DNA of 64,000 bases from a virus (IMGVR_UViG_3300025099_000012:18300-82299); one strand, 5' to 3'; shown: positions 16,106 through 25,009, counted from the stretch's first letter. The notes: generated by a model not told the origin, from the letters alone. Program-made: numbers and translations.

Positions 16106-16489
16106 GTGGTTATGGAATTTATAGATGATAAAATTTGGACGCCTATTCATACCTTGCCTGGATATGAATGCTGCATCGAATACTACATAAACTCAATCGG
16201 TGATATCAAAAGTACTAAAGGTCGATCTGAAAAGCTTTTGAAGCAGCGTAAAAATAAAAATGGATATATGCAGGTCAACCTCACGCAACGCATTGGTAGA
16301 AAACGTACTGTTACCGTTACTGTTCATAAGCTTGTTGCACTTGCATTTCTAAAGCCTCCATTAACAATGCCCGGAAGGACTAAAGCTTGCAGCCGAGTAG
16401 CACATGTAGATGGTCATAAAAACAATAACTCTGCTTCAAATCTTAAATGGACTAAAATAGAAGAAAGTTGTAATAGCAAAAATGGCTGA
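16106..16489 (+). CDS. NUMOD4/HNH homing endonuclease
   Basis: 127 residues. Residues 9-75 have the NUMOD4-type pattern IWTPIHTLPGYE...YYINSIGDIKS...NGYMQVNL; then VHKLVALAFL and VAHVDGHKNNNSASNLKW, the HNH core (His-Val-Asp-Gly-His, N-N-x3-NL-W). Such genes are mobile, usually free-standing, and cut phage DNA near their own site. It lies against the major capsid gene in opposite orientation, on the plus strand inside the late block, which fits insertion. Its end overlaps the next gene by eight bases. Confidence 0.85.
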   Translation: MVMEFIDDKIWTPIHTLPGYECCIEYYINSIGDIKSTKGRSEKLLKQRKNKNGYMQVNLTQRIGRKRTVTVTVHKLVALAFLKPPLTMPGRTKACSRVAHVDGHKNNNSASNLKWTKIEESCNSKNG

Positions 16490-16970
16490 TAGTCTTATTC
16501 TTTCTGGTGTTAAAGGTGTATCTAAGCACACTGGTAAAGAACTGCTGCTGACTCGTCCAAAGCGTGGTGGCGATACACATAAACTTAAGGAATGGTGGCA
16601 CGGTACTAATGGTGCACAGTATGTAAATTGCACAATTTTTGATGTCACTGCTAATGGACAAACAGTTAAATTAGCTGTCGCAACAGGGGACTCTTCGTTC
16701 TTGCGTATTGATCATGATGGTAAATTGAATTTTGCTTTCTATGGTGCACGTGGCGTTACTCGTGCGGCACTCTTTAGCTCTGATCTAAAGCTTATTGAGC
16801 ACTATGTCTTGCCGAGTATTAGTAAAGGTAAAGTCATGACTGTCAAACCACATGGCTCTGAAGAGAAGCCCTCCTCTATAGTCAAGCCTGAGCCGAGACC
16901 TCTCGCACCTAAGCCTGCTAAGAAAGTAGCAAAGAAGACTATTAAAGCGTTAATTAAAGACGAAGACTAG
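16482..16970 (+). CDS. Hypothetical protein with basic Pro/Lys tail
   Basis: 162 residues (MADSLILSGVKGVSKHTGKE). The first 110 are mixed alpha/beta with KEWWHGTNGAQYVNCTIFDV; the tail is disordered and basic, PRPLAPKPAKKVAKKTIKAL. It follows the HNH gene with an eight-base overlap and converges on the minus-strand gene at 16967 with a four-base overlap. Unrecognised. Confidence 0.5.
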   Translation: MADSLILSGVKGVSKHTGKELLLTRPKRGGDTHKLKEWWHGTNGAQYVNCTIFDVTANGQTVKLAVATGDSSFLRIDHDGKLNFAFYGARGVTRAALFSSDLKLIEHYVLPSISKGKVMTVKPHGSEEKPSSIVKPEPRPLAPKPAKKVAKKTIKALIKDED

Positions 16971-17656
16971 AAGCTCGGACGGTCTGCAAGTCGCATGATG
17001 TAGCTTTTGTCTTCAATTGACTCAAGCGACTTGTATTCGTTGCCAACATCAATCTGAATTTTATAAGGAAGGCGTTTAGTGTTTCTAGCATGGATGCCTA
17101 CGTAGAAGAAGTCTCGTGGCTTGATATACATCTTGTCGTAGGGATGTTCTTCATTCTCACTTGTATATAGTCGAACATCAAGATAGCTGTTGTTATAGAT
17201 ATTTGATGCTTTAAGATTTTCAAGATCTACACTCAGGTATGAATCTGATCCAATTGCCGGAAGAGTAAGTGGAGGCGTAGCAGCTGACGAATAGCCTGGA
17301 TCTGATTCGGCACCCGCTTGATCGAGACTACTGGTTACATAACCTGTGTCGTCTTCTTCGCTGTAGAAATCAATATCTGCTTTGATATAACCAGGCTCCA
17401 GATATTCCTTAAGAACAATGTCGCCAATAATATTCAGCTTTACTTTGATGAAATGATTTTCTACACCAAATAAACCTACTGCATCTTCATACTGCAGTGA
17501 GAATGGTACAACATTGACCTCCGCTACTTCAGCTTTGGATATACTCGCACCAGTCGCATAGTTGAGAGATTTACTTGATGAATACCGATCTGGATTAGTG
17601 TTGTCACTAGCAGAATATGTATTGTTTTGCCTCAGTATTTCTGTAGTGACATTCAT
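16967..17656 (-). CDS. Hypothetical virion-type protein (229 aa)
   Basis: Beta-rich 229-residue protein: MNVTTEILRQNNTYSASDNT, then VVPFSLQYEDAVGLFGVENH and FYVGIHARNTKRLPYKIQID. Its composition is like that of structural proteins. Candidate late box CTACAATAGAG-like (minus-strand TACAATAGAG, 17676-17685) is 20 bases upstream. Family unknown. Confidence 0.5.
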   Translation of the reverse strand: MNVTTEILRQNNTYSASDNTNPDRYSSSKSLNYATGASISKAEVAEVNVVPFSLQYEDAVGLFGVENHFIKVKLNIIGDIVLKEYLEPGYIKADIDFYSEEDDTGYVTSSLDQAGAESDPGYSSAATPPLTLPAIGSDSYLSVDLENLKASNIYNNSYLDVRLYTSENEEHPYDKMYIKPRDFFYVGIHARNTKRLPYKIQIDVGNEYKSLESIEDKSYIMRLADRPSF

Positions 17657-17675
17657 GTCTGCATTTATTCAATAA

Positions 17676-17685
17676 CTCTATTGTA
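17676..17685 (-). promoter_or_regulatory. Candidate late promoter box TACAATAGAG
   Basis: Minus-strand TACAATAGAG between the sigma factor stop and the ATG at 17656, 20 bases from the latter. Confidence 0.4.
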
Positions 17686-18627
17686 TTAAAGATACTCGCT
17701 TACACTATTGGACTGTTCTCGTAGATTTTTAAGAGCTTTATTTTCTAGAGTTCTGACTCGATCACGGCTCATGTTCAACATTTGTCCAATTGCAGTCATG
17801 GACATTGGTTCTAGTATTTCTTCCCCAATCCCATATCGCATACTAATTACTGCAGCCTGCATTTCAGGTAGATCTTGAATGAGCTCACGAATGTCTTCCT
17901 TAATGAATTGTTGTTCTAGCAGCATCTCAGGTAATTGTGTTTTATCTTCTAGTAGATCTATTAGAGCGGTATCTCGGTTCTCTCCAATTTTTATTTCAAG
18001 TGATGTTGGTTGCCGAGCTTTACACATCAAATCTTTAATGTCATCAACAGACAGGTTGAGGTATTCAGACAACTCAAATACGTTTGGTAGTTGACCATTG
18101 ATTTGACTTAGTTCACGCTGGGCTTTCTTAAGTTTGTTGAGGTTCTCAGTAACATGGATCGGTAAACGAATCGCCCTCGATTTTTCAGCGATAGCGCGAG
18201 TGATCCCTTGACGGATCCACCAGTAGGCGTAAGTAGAAAACTTGTAACCACGACCAGGATCAAACTTCTCCACGCCACGGACCAAGCCAATGGTACCTTC
18301 CTGGATAATATCCAATAGGTCCATGTTGCGCTTAGTATATTTTTTGGCGACTGAAACAACAAGCCGGAGGTTTGCTGTAACCATTTTGTCTTTTGCCTTT
18401 TCACCATCTCTAATTTGCTTACGAAGTTCCTTGTAAGGAATGTCCATTACTTGAGAAAGATCTTTTGTATCGTCTAGTGCTAACTCTTCTTTGATCGCTT
18501 TAATTTCCATTAGACGTTGTACATTTCTACCTAGCAGGATTTCTTCGTCATGCTGAAGTAAGGGAATTCTTCCAATGTCACGAAGATATGCACGGACAGA
18601 ATCTCCAGTACTCTTTGTAGATGCCAT
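17686..18627 (-). CDS. RNA polymerase sigma factor, cyanobacterial primary-like
   Basis: 313 residues with all conserved sigma-70 regions. Region 1.2 is DSVRAYLRDIGRIPLLQHDE (about 8-27). Region 2 contains NLRLVVSVAKKY, DLLDIIQEGTIGLVRGVEKF, YKFSTYAYWWIRQGITRAIA and AIRLPIHVTENLNKL. Region 3 follows. Region 4.2 has the helix-turn-helix MSMTAIGQMLNMSRDRVRTL-ENKALKNLRE. The length and RPIHV-type sequence match group 1/2 cyanobacterial sigma factors, not short phage sigmas. It should bind host core RNA polymerase and direct it to phage, presumably late, promoters. Region 4.2 has diverged from the usual host sequence, so its -35 preference may differ. It stands within the late block next to head genes. 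Confidence 0.92.
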   Translation of the reverse strand: MASTKSTGDSVRAYLRDIGRIPLLQHDEEILLGRNVQRLMEIKAIKEELALDDTKDLSQVMDIPYKELRKQIRDGEKAKDKMVTANLRLVVSVAKKYTKRNMDLLDIIQEGTIGLVRGVEKFDPGRGYKFSTYAYWWIRQGITRAIAEKSRAIRLPIHVTENLNKLKKAQRELSQINGQLPNVFELSEYLNLSVDDIKDLMCKARQPTSLEIKIGENRDTALIDLLEDKTQLPEMLLEQQFIKEDIRELIQDLPEMQAAVISMRYGIGEEILEPMSMTAIGQMLNMSRDRVRTLENKALKNLREQSNSVSEYL

Positions 18628-18674
18628 ATTTCCTTTTTGCTTATATTTAATTCTATCAGCCTATTTGATATTTA

Positions 18675-18965
18675 TCAACCATATATTCGTGCAAATCTTG
18701 TATTTTCTCCTGGGTTTTCGCCAGACTCAAGTGACTCAACCGCCATTGCTTGGGCAGCATGCTCGTTAAACCCTTTCTCCTTATAATTGTTCAAGTTCCT
18801 TTCATACTGCTCTATTGAGCTTTCAAAGTCTTCGCCGTGGTGAATCATCTCAGCTGCCATTTGATTTGCAGCTTGATCCTCTACTCCATCTGATTTTAGA
18901 TGTTTCCATATTGCCTGAAAAATCTCAGGATCATTTGCATAATCACCCGCTTTTCTGTTATTCAC
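18675..18965 (-). CDS. Hypothetical helical protein (96 aa)
   Basis: Acidic, mostly helical product (MNNRKAGDYANDPEIFQAIW) with two similar segments: AANQMAAEMIHHGEDFESSI and HAAQAMAVESLESGENPGEN. These look like an internal duplication of a short helical motif. Upstream the minus strand reads TAGAATAAATAG, a weak late box. Function unknown. Confidence 0.45.
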   Translation of the reverse strand: MNNRKAGDYANDPEIFQAIWKHLKSDGVEDQAANQMAAEMIHHGEDFESSIEQYERNLNNYKEKGFNEHAAQAMAVESLESGENPGENTRFARIYG

Positions 18966-19006
18966 TTGGCAACACTTTGAATCTCTATTTATTCTATCAA
19001 TTACTA

Positions 19007-19330
19007 TTAAGCGAATCCTTTAAGGCGTTCCCGTAGTAAAGCTTGTTCGGGCACAGATGCCATTTTAAAAGCAGCATAGTTTGGGTCTGCCATTCTTGCC
19101 GTTTCACTGTCATTACCTTTAGCTGCCAAAATTGCCATTGCAACATGACCTGACTTCTGCTGGTTAGCTATTTGTGCGGCACTAAGACCAGCAACACGTT
19201 CCATGCCTTCCCTGGCTGCAAGTCCTTGAGTTTCATTAGTAATTGCCTGTTGTCCGGCATTACTGGCTAGTAGCTGACCTTGAATTTTTTGTTGGTATGA
19301 ATTTGCATCCATATCGTTGGAGTACATCAT
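19007..19330 (-). CDS. Hypothetical protein (107 aa)
   Basis: A Gln/Ala-rich helical protein (MMYSNDMDANSYQQKIQGQL) with GQQAITNETQGLAAREGMER and ANYAAFKMASVPEQALLRER. It lies among head-assembly genes; a small scaffold or head protein role is possible. Either of two adjacent ATGs (19330, 19327) may start it. Confidence 0.45.
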   Translation of the reverse strand: MMYSNDMDANSYQQKIQGQLLASNAGQQAITNETQGLAAREGMERVAGLSAAQIANQQKSGHVAMAILAAKGNDSETARMADPNYAAFKMASVPEQALLRERLKGFA

Positions 19331-19372
19331 TTCTACAATTAGCTTAATTCTGTTACTTATATTGTACGTAAA

Positions 19373-19747
19373 TTAAATACGTCCTTGTTCGGGACCATCT
19401 ACGTAATCAACTGCTGCTAATAGACCAGCTAGTCCACCAGCTCCGGCTAGCACTTCACCCGCCATTCGCTTTTTAATTTCTTGTTTGAGGGCGTGTTTGC
19501 CACCCTCTTTAAGTAATTCTCTTACAAGAGTGTCAAGGTTTTTGTTTTCAGGACGTGAGGCAATCTCAAGTGCTGCAGCTACATCCTCTGGCGTTGGATT
19601 ACGACCTAAGATCTTTTTGAGAGTTTCAGGTGTGAGATCCTTCTGATCGTGAAATACATATTCCAAGTCAGGATTAGAAGGCAACGACCCCGAAGAGCCG
19701 ATGCCTAGTTCTCTCGCTCGTCTGCCAGAGTTGTAGTAACTCATCAC
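19373..19747 (-). CDS. Hypothetical protein with C-terminal hydrophobic segment
   Basis: 124 residues (MMSYYNSGRRARELGIGSSG). The middle reads DLTPETLKKILGRNPTPEDV, and the C-terminal part has one hydrophobic Gly/Ala helix, GEVLAGAGGLAGLLAAVDYV. It overlaps the upstream scaffold-like gene by four bases, which places it in the portal-scaffold operon. Unrecognised. Confidence 0.5.
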   Translation of the reverse strand: MMSYYNSGRRARELGIGSSGSLPSNPDLEYVFHDQKDLTPETLKKILGRNPTPEDVAAALEIASRPENKNLDTLVRELLKEGGKHALKQEIKKRMAGEVLAGAGGLAGLLAAVDYVDGPEQGRI

Positions 19748-20733
19748 ATGTCTTGGATAAGAGCCTTAGCTTGCAGAGCACCTTGAGGAGCCTGTGAGAG
19801 ATAACGCCATGCGTTCTCAGGGGAGCTGTCCATCATTTCGCTGAAGGAGCCCCAGAAATCATTTGCCTGGTTGACCTGACGGCCGGGAGTAGGCATATCC
19901 ATTTGAGGACGCTGGAAGTTCTGTGGAACTTGTCCTTGCTCTTGAGCTTGGATCTCAGCTTCGAACTGAGCACGAGCTTCTTGTTGCTGACGTACTTGTG
20001 TTTCGTCAGGGGTCTCAGTGGGATAAGGACCTTGAGGACCGAAGAACTCATTGACGTAATCAGCCAACACATCAGGGTTGGTGAGCATCAGGTTCATTGC
20101 ACCGTTCTCCTCGTTGGAAGCTTCGAATGCACTGAGGACATTGTTGCCACGCTGAACCTGCTCGATCAGTGCATCTTCAACTGCACATGCGTAGGTGTTT
20201 AGGAGAGCAGGAGCTTCAGCACCAAAGTGCTCAAGAACCTCAAGACTTTCTCCGCTGATTCCGCTTAGGTACTGATCCTGAGCCTGACTTGCTCCGTGCT
20301 GCACCGCTTGCTGCACCAGGCTGCTGACGTCGGATTCCGTATAGCTCTGGGTTGAAGCTTGGGGCTGCGAAATCTGCTGAACCTGTGGGGCCATTGAAGC
20401 CCAACTGGGCTGAGTAGTTGCCTGAGGCGTCGGTGTTGTCTGGTATGCCGAGGGTGAAACCTGGGCCGGGGAGGGGCTGGACGTATTCAGGCTTGCGCTG
20501 AGCGCCTGGAACGCCTGCTGCCATGGATTGCCCTGAGTTGCTGCCGAACCCTGCGGGGCCTGGGCCGATGCCTGGTAAACCGGTGCCTGCGGTGCCACTG
20601 GTTGTCCCATTGATGCCGGGGAGGTTGGGGACTGGCTCGTCGCGTACTGGCTCGCCGCGCTGGGCACGTAGTTGGTCGGCGTTGCTGAGCTCGTCGGGGA
20701 TACTTGTTGCGCTGGCTGGCTTGTAACTTCCAC
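19744..20733 (-). CDS. Putative scaffold / head assembly protein, starts inside portal gene
   Basis: 329 residues. Residues 1-145 are low complexity (Gln, Ala, Pro, Ser, Thr); the rest is helical and acidic with Q-rich stretches and ends in ENAWRYLSQAPQGALQAKAL. Placement after the portal gene and helical, Gln-rich make-up fit a scaffolding protein, by inference. The start is a GTG at 20731-20733, with a strong minus-strand TAAGGAG ending 10 bases upstream. It lies in a different frame inside the portal gene, so the first 165 codons or so are shared DNA with the portal C-terminus (see the overlap finding). Confidence 0.65.
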   Translation of the reverse strand: MEVTSQPAQQVSPTSSATPTNYVPSAASQYATSQSPTSPASMGQPVAPQAPVYQASAQAPQGSAATQGNPWQQAFQALSASLNTSSPSPAQVSPSAYQTTPTPQATTQPSWASMAPQVQQISQPQASTQSYTESDVSSLVQQAVQHGASQAQDQYLSGISGESLEVLEHFGAEAPALLNTYACAVEDALIEQVQRGNNVLSAFEASNEENGAMNLMLTNPDVLADYVNEFFGPQGPYPTETPDETQVRQQQEARAQFEAEIQAQEQGQVPQNFQRPQMDMPTPGRQVNQANDFWGSFSEMMDSSPENAWRYLSQAPQGALQAKALIQDM

Positions 20734-22501
20734 TGTAACTTAACTCCTTACGTAAGAATTCTAAAGATCGATATAGGAACCCTGTCATGTCAAGGTTCGG
20801 GTCAGAAGCCAAAGGCATGTCTGGCATCTGTGGATGAGGCAATTGATAGAACTGCCCAAGTAAACTAATAAAACTGTTAATACTACTTTGTGTTTGCTGG
20901 ACCATTCTGAAGGGGAATCCGCTTAACATTGCAGCCCGTTCTTCATCAGTTTTACCAGGGAATAGATATTTGAGAGCTTCAATAGAATCAACTCCCAATT
21001 CTTGAAGGTTGCGAACGACGATGCTGTTGTTGAGCAGATCTTCAGTGCTTTCTTCAAAAACTTCTCCCATCCAACGCCAACTGACTTTTAATGCCCCATC
21101 AGGGACAAGACCAGTTACACCAGGGGGTATTTCACCTGCGTCTAGTTTAGCACGCATCTCTTTATTACGTTTTTCAAGGAACTTTTGGTATTCCTTTTCA
21201 TACTTATTAAATGCCCTTTCATATTCTTTCTCATCTTGAAAATCTTCGGGTAACGGCAAATCAGGTTCCGTTAAATTGATTGCTTGGCTAAACGAATCAT
21301 TGAAATTACGCTCTTCTGCATAAATCATCATTGAGAACAACGAGCACAGCCCATAAGTAAATAGAGCTCTTGCTTTTTTCTCTGCTGTTGCGGCTACACG
21401 TCCATATAGTGTTTTAATTTCATATGCTGTGGCAGCCGTTCTGATTTCAATGTCATCAACGCCTCCAAGTGCAAGCCGGATTTCTGAACGATACTGTTTT
21501 ACGTATAAGTTCTGATCTCCTGAAACACTATCCGGTGTCATATATCCAACACGATCAGTTGGTTCTAGGTTTGCAATTACTCGTGGAACTTTGATCTGAC
21601 CATCCAAAGTACCAGCACCGAATGGTTGGCTAACACGAGTACTTGCTCTACCTGAACCACCAATTGGAGCAAACCCCGCCTGAGAGCTGATAGTAGGGCG
21701 GAAACTATTGTCATCACCACTATCAAGAATGTCATGACGTGGACGACTTGATATAAGTGTGGGGTTTCCAAAGAACTTCATGTTCTTTCGGATATTTCTT
21801 ACAAGTTCATCGTGATAGAGGATCTGATTAGCTAACCAATCGAATTCTCCGTTACCTGTTGCTTCACCTGTACAGTCCATGTGATTAAACACTTCGACTG
21901 CAGGAATGAACCCAAGGCTATTAGTCAGTACCTCTGTTTGACCGGGCATCTTGAAGGGCATTGCACCCATTTGGTTTGAAAACTCAATTTTCTCGTCTGA
22001 AATCGTTTGCTCAATGCGATCTTTGTAGACTTTTAATTGAATCCATTTCTTTTTTCCATTTGACCCATTAGCTCCTGGCAAATTGTCTGCTAAGCCAATT
22101 GTCTGCTGGACATTAAATGAATAGACAAGGACTAATGACTCAAGATCACCAGCTTGGTCCCTATATGCTCGATAACTATCCTTTGGGAAGTAAAGAACTT
22201 GATAACTTTCACCAGCAGGGCGGAAATAAAATAGACCTTGACCGTCACAAAGGAAATAATCAACAATACTTTCGAATTTCATCTCCAGCATGTTCTCTTC
22301 GCAGATCTTGGCTAGGAACTCACGTCGTTTACCAAAAGAATCCTGCTCTGCATAAAATTCAATTCCTCTCCGAAGCATAAACGTACGCATTTGGGCGAGA
22401 TGTGAAGACACAATCATTGTGTCTACAGATAAATCACCTCGTCGCTCTTTAGCTGCTAGTAGTATTTGCTGAAATTCACTATTGATTGAATTCATTGCCA
22501 T
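20240..22501 (-). CDS. Portal protein with long low-complexity C-terminal tail
   Basis: 753 residues. The first 590 have portal-type features: DYFLCDGQGLFYFRPAGES, WLANQILYHDELVRNIRKNM, GGVDDIEIRTAATAYEIKTL (adhesin-like clip/stem), then a charged coiled coil EKEYERAFNKYEKEYQKFLE and MRAKLDAGEIPPGVTGLVPD. Twelve copies normally form the DNA channel of the head and bind terminase. Residues from about 590 to 753 are Gly/Pro/Ser/Gln-rich and probably disordered, ending SGSGSVPKRNQRRKS. That tail lies in DNA also read in another frame by the next gene. The tail makes the protein longer than typical portals. Confidence 0.85.
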   Translation of the reverse strand: MAMNSINSEFQQILLAAKERRGDLSVDTMIVSSHLAQMRTFMLRRGIEFYAEQDSFGKRREFLAKICEENMLEMKFESIVDYFLCDGQGLFYFRPAGESYQVLYFPKDSYRAYRDQAGDLESLVLVYSFNVQQTIGLADNLPGANGSNGKKKWIQLKVYKDRIEQTISDEKIEFSNQMGAMPFKMPGQTEVLTNSLGFIPAVEVFNHMDCTGEATGNGEFDWLANQILYHDELVRNIRKNMKFFGNPTLISSRPRHDILDSGDDNSFRPTISSQAGFAPIGGSGRASTRVSQPFGAGTLDGQIKVPRVIANLEPTDRVGYMTPDSVSGDQNLYVKQYRSEIRLALGGVDDIEIRTAATAYEIKTLYGRVAATAEKKARALFTYGLCSLFSMMIYAEERNFNDSFSQAINLTEPDLPLPEDFQDEKEYERAFNKYEKEYQKFLEKRNKEMRAKLDAGEIPPGVTGLVPDGALKVSWRWMGEVFEESTEDLLNNSIVVRNLQELGVDSIEALKYLFPGKTDEERAAMLSGFPFRMVQQTQSSINSFISLLGQFYQLPHPQMPDMPLASDPNLDMTGFLYRSLEFLRKELSYSGSYKPASATSIPDELSNADQLRAQRGEPVRDEPVPNLPGINGTTSGTAGTGLPGIGPGPAGFGSNSGQSMAAGVPGAQRKPEYVQPLPGPGFTLGIPDNTDASGNYSAQLGFNGPTGSADFAAPSFNPELYGIRRQQPGAASGAARSKSGSGSVPKRNQRRKS

Positions 22502-22526
22502 ATTTATCTCTTTTTATAGTTCAATA

Positions 22527-23462
22527 CTAATCCATTTCCTCTCGGGCTTCCCTATAAATCTCTTCTGCATTTGAAGTAATTTCCTCAGGAGGTTCAGGAG
22601 GTGTATATTCAAAGTTAAAAGCACCACTATCACCGTACATATTCCTTCTCAGAGTATTAGAACGATTACGGGAGCGTTGGATCCCTTCTTCTAATTCATT
22701 ATTTAGTCCTCTGATTCGTGATGGATTAGTCGGACTATTGTCTGTAGTTCTGTTTCGCTCAAACTGACGGCGTAGGTCTCGTTGACCTCTTATAGCTGAG
22801 TCAGTGTACATACTCATAAACCTATTAGCAGCAGCAGGGCTGTCATCTGTGTCGTAGTACCCACCCATTGTGGCTCTAGAAGTAGGTGAATCATAAAGAC
22901 TACTTTCACCACGACCGCCGTTGTAATTAAAGGTACGGCTACTACCACCATAGGAACGTCGTGAGTAGTCCCTATTGTCTCGGCTATTATCAACCCTGTT
23001 ATCTACTGTTTGTCTAATTGAATTATCTTGATTAACTCGGTTATTATTACCATCAATGCCTATACGATTGCGTTGCGAAATTGGCGATGAGATTGAATTA
23101 TCTCCAGCTTCCGAACCACCTGATCGTGAATTACGATCATCCGTATTTGGATTAGGAGAAGGATTCGGCTCAGGATTAGGATTAGGATCTGGCTCATCGG
23201 CAAAACCCTGGAGTGTATCTAGAGCTCTCCGTGTAGAACTCCCATGTTTAGTAGTATCTTTGATTCGATCAAAATAATCTAATACTGCTCGCGCACCGTC
23301 CCGCCGAGAAACACCCTCACCACGATTCTGGAAAACATGGTTAACGTCTAATCCACTAAACCTGGAAGTACCTCTATCAGACCCAGCACCTCTTGCAGTT
23401 AAGTCATAATCTGCAAGATAGTCATTAAAGCTTCTTAGAGCTTCTCCTGCCATTCGAGCCAT
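22527..23462 (-). CDS. Low-complexity virion-type protein with GDN motif
   Basis: 311 residues between terminase and portal. N-terminal part MARMAGEALRSFNDYLADYD includes a small charged domain (VSRRDGARAVLDYFDRI). Then a PNPNPEPNPSPNPN linker, then GDNSISSPISQRNRIGIDG and NNNRVNQDNSIRQTVDN, and an Arg/Asn/Ser-rich region with SSRTFNYNGG. The GDN...Q-N...NS-RQ segment recurs in the plus-strand gene at 45755-46378. The Q-x-N spacing suggests a short beta-solenoid. Function unknown; position suggests a head protein. Confidence 0.55.
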   Translation of the reverse strand: MARMAGEALRSFNDYLADYDLTARGAGSDRGTSRFSGLDVNHVFQNRGEGVSRRDGARAVLDYFDRIKDTTKHGSSTRRALDTLQGFADEPDPNPNPEPNPSPNPNTDDRNSRSGGSEAGDNSISSPISQRNRIGIDGNNNRVNQDNSIRQTVDNRVDNSRDNRDYSRRSYGGSSRTFNYNGGRGESSLYDSPTSRATMGGYYDTDDSPAAANRFMSMYTDSAIRGQRDLRRQFERNRTTDNSPTNPSRIRGLNNELEEGIQRSRNRSNTLRRNMYGDSGAFNFEYTPPEPPEEITSNAEEIYREAREEMD

Positions 23463-23470
23463 CTTATTAT

Positions 23471-25009
23471 TTATAAATTAAAGCTGTCACTATTGTAGTC
23501 CATCTGTAAACTACCTCTTCTAAGTAGTCCACCCATAGTTAATACCATTGAGTCCACAGCGTCATCATGTGGTGAATGTCCAAAGTTCAGTAGTTCTTCT
23601 TCAAGTACATCCCACTTACGCCATTTATTCCAGACAACTTTTTTATGTTCATATAAACCAAGCACGCCTCTTAGTCTTGCAAGCTTATCTCCTTTGAAAC
23701 CTTTTACTGGAGAAACTGAAAGATTATAAAGTGCACGTTGCTCTAGGATTATTCTTTTGAAATCTCCTTCAAAAGAGTTTTGATAAGCAACCGCTTCAGG
23801 CCATATGATGCATGGGGACATTGTTGGAAAGAAGTCACCCTCGTCATTTTCAAGAACAATATTCCAATCAGCAAGCATTTGACAGAGTAAATCCATCTTG
23901 TCGAGATTTCCCATTGTCCGGGCACGACGTTGATCAATCATGAATAGCTTGCCATCTTTAATCCCACCTAGGGTCATGACTGTCCAGTCATTCTTTTCCT
24001 TTAGTCCAGCACTTAAGTCAATACCCACACCAAGGCAGTCGTAATCCTCTGGCACTTCACCTTTAATGATTAATTCCGGTGATATCCCAACATCCGTTGA
24101 CTTAACAGCTGTATTTAAATACTGATATGCAAATGCAACTCTATCTTCTGTCTTTCGTTCATTCAGATATTTCATTGACCAGAACTCTGGCCAGTATGAA
24201 CGTTGTTTACCATCTTGGTCAGTTATGACTGCTCGCTGAACAATCTGTTTCCATTTGTTCTTTGGAACGAATAACGTGGCGTGAATGTCGTCATAGTGGA
24301 AGCGGGTTCCCAAACAAATAGCCCGTGCACCTTGAAACATCGTTGGTGCGATAACGTTAGACCACGTCTGCTCCATCTCACGGCGAATGTCTGGGTTGTT
24401 GATTGAAATGGCAGATTTGATAGGGTCATCAATAAGCACCAACTGCGATCGTTTAGAGGTGATTGCACCTTTGAGACCACCACACGCAATTGTGAAAGCT
24501 TCTTCACCCGCTGTGTCAATTCCTGCAAACTCATAATCAATAGACCAGTATTCATCTGAACGTTTTATTTTTGAGAGCCTTACCATTGGGAAGATCTCTC
24601 TGTATTTATTACTTGTAAGTATCCCTTTGATTGTTGCCGATTTCGCTCGGCTTATGTCTACCATGTAGGCGATGTACAGAATACGTAGCATCTTCTTGGC
24701 AGCTGCATGTCGTCCAATCATCCAGGCTGCAAACAAACCAAGGACAGTACTTTTTGCAGAACCACGTGGTGCGAGGATCGATGTATTTGGACCTGCGATT
24801 CCAATCAGGCATTCACTATCTTCTCCAGTACATAACTCTGTATGCCACTCCAGCATATGTTTTGCAGGAGCTTTTCCCATGAACTTACAAAAGTCTTGGA
24901 AGCTGTCTCTTGCTTTTAGAACATCTTCACTTGGTGGTTTGACAGTTACCTTTGTAGCTGTCATCAGTGCTATTCGTCTGTACGCTAATGATGCGCTAGG
25001 TATTGCCAT
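23471..25009 (-). CDS. terL: Terminase large subunit (DNA-packaging ATPase/nuclease)
   Basis: 512 residues. The ATPase half has a Walker A-type APRGSAKST (about residues 80-88), QLVLIDDPI as Walker B, and CLGTRFHYDD as the coupling region. The nuclease half has GVGIDLSAGL, a central WPEAVAYQNSFEGDF and HSPHDDAVDSM with the acidic residues of the RNase H-like fold. It powers DNA translocation through the portal and cuts concatemers. Start at 25009 (MAIPSAS); an in-frame ATG at about 24964 (MTATKV) is possible. It comes after small genes at 25047-25867, one of which may be the small subunit. Confidence 0.93.
   Translation of the reverse strand: MAIPSASLAYRRIALMTATKVTVKPPSEDVLKARDSFQDFCKFMGKAPAKHMLEWHTELCTGEDSECLIGIAGPNTSILAPRGSAKSTVLGLFAAWMIGRHAAAKKMLRILYIAYMVDISRAKSATIKGILTSNKYREIFPMVRLSKIKRSDEYWSIDYEFAGIDTAGEEAFTIACGGLKGAITSKRSQLVLIDDPIKSAISINNPDIRREMEQTWSNVIAPTMFQGARAICLGTRFHYDDIHATLFVPKNKWKQIVQRAVITDQDGKQRSYWPEFWSMKYLNERKTEDRVAFAYQYLNTAVKSTDVGISPELIIKGEVPEDYDCLGVGIDLSAGLKEKNDWTVMTLGGIKDGKLFMIDQRRARTMGNLDKMDLLCQMLADWNIVLENDEGDFFPTMSPCIIWPEAVAYQNSFEGDFKRIILEQRALYNLSVSPVKGFKGDKLARLRGVLGLYEHKKVVWNKWRKWDVLEEELLNFGHSPHDDAVDSMVLTMGGLLRRGSLQMDYNSDSFNL

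Noticed and set aside
20523-20726. Plus-strand open frame of 67 codons across the portal overlap
   Set aside because: Explained by local high GC; no start context and antisense to two supported frames.
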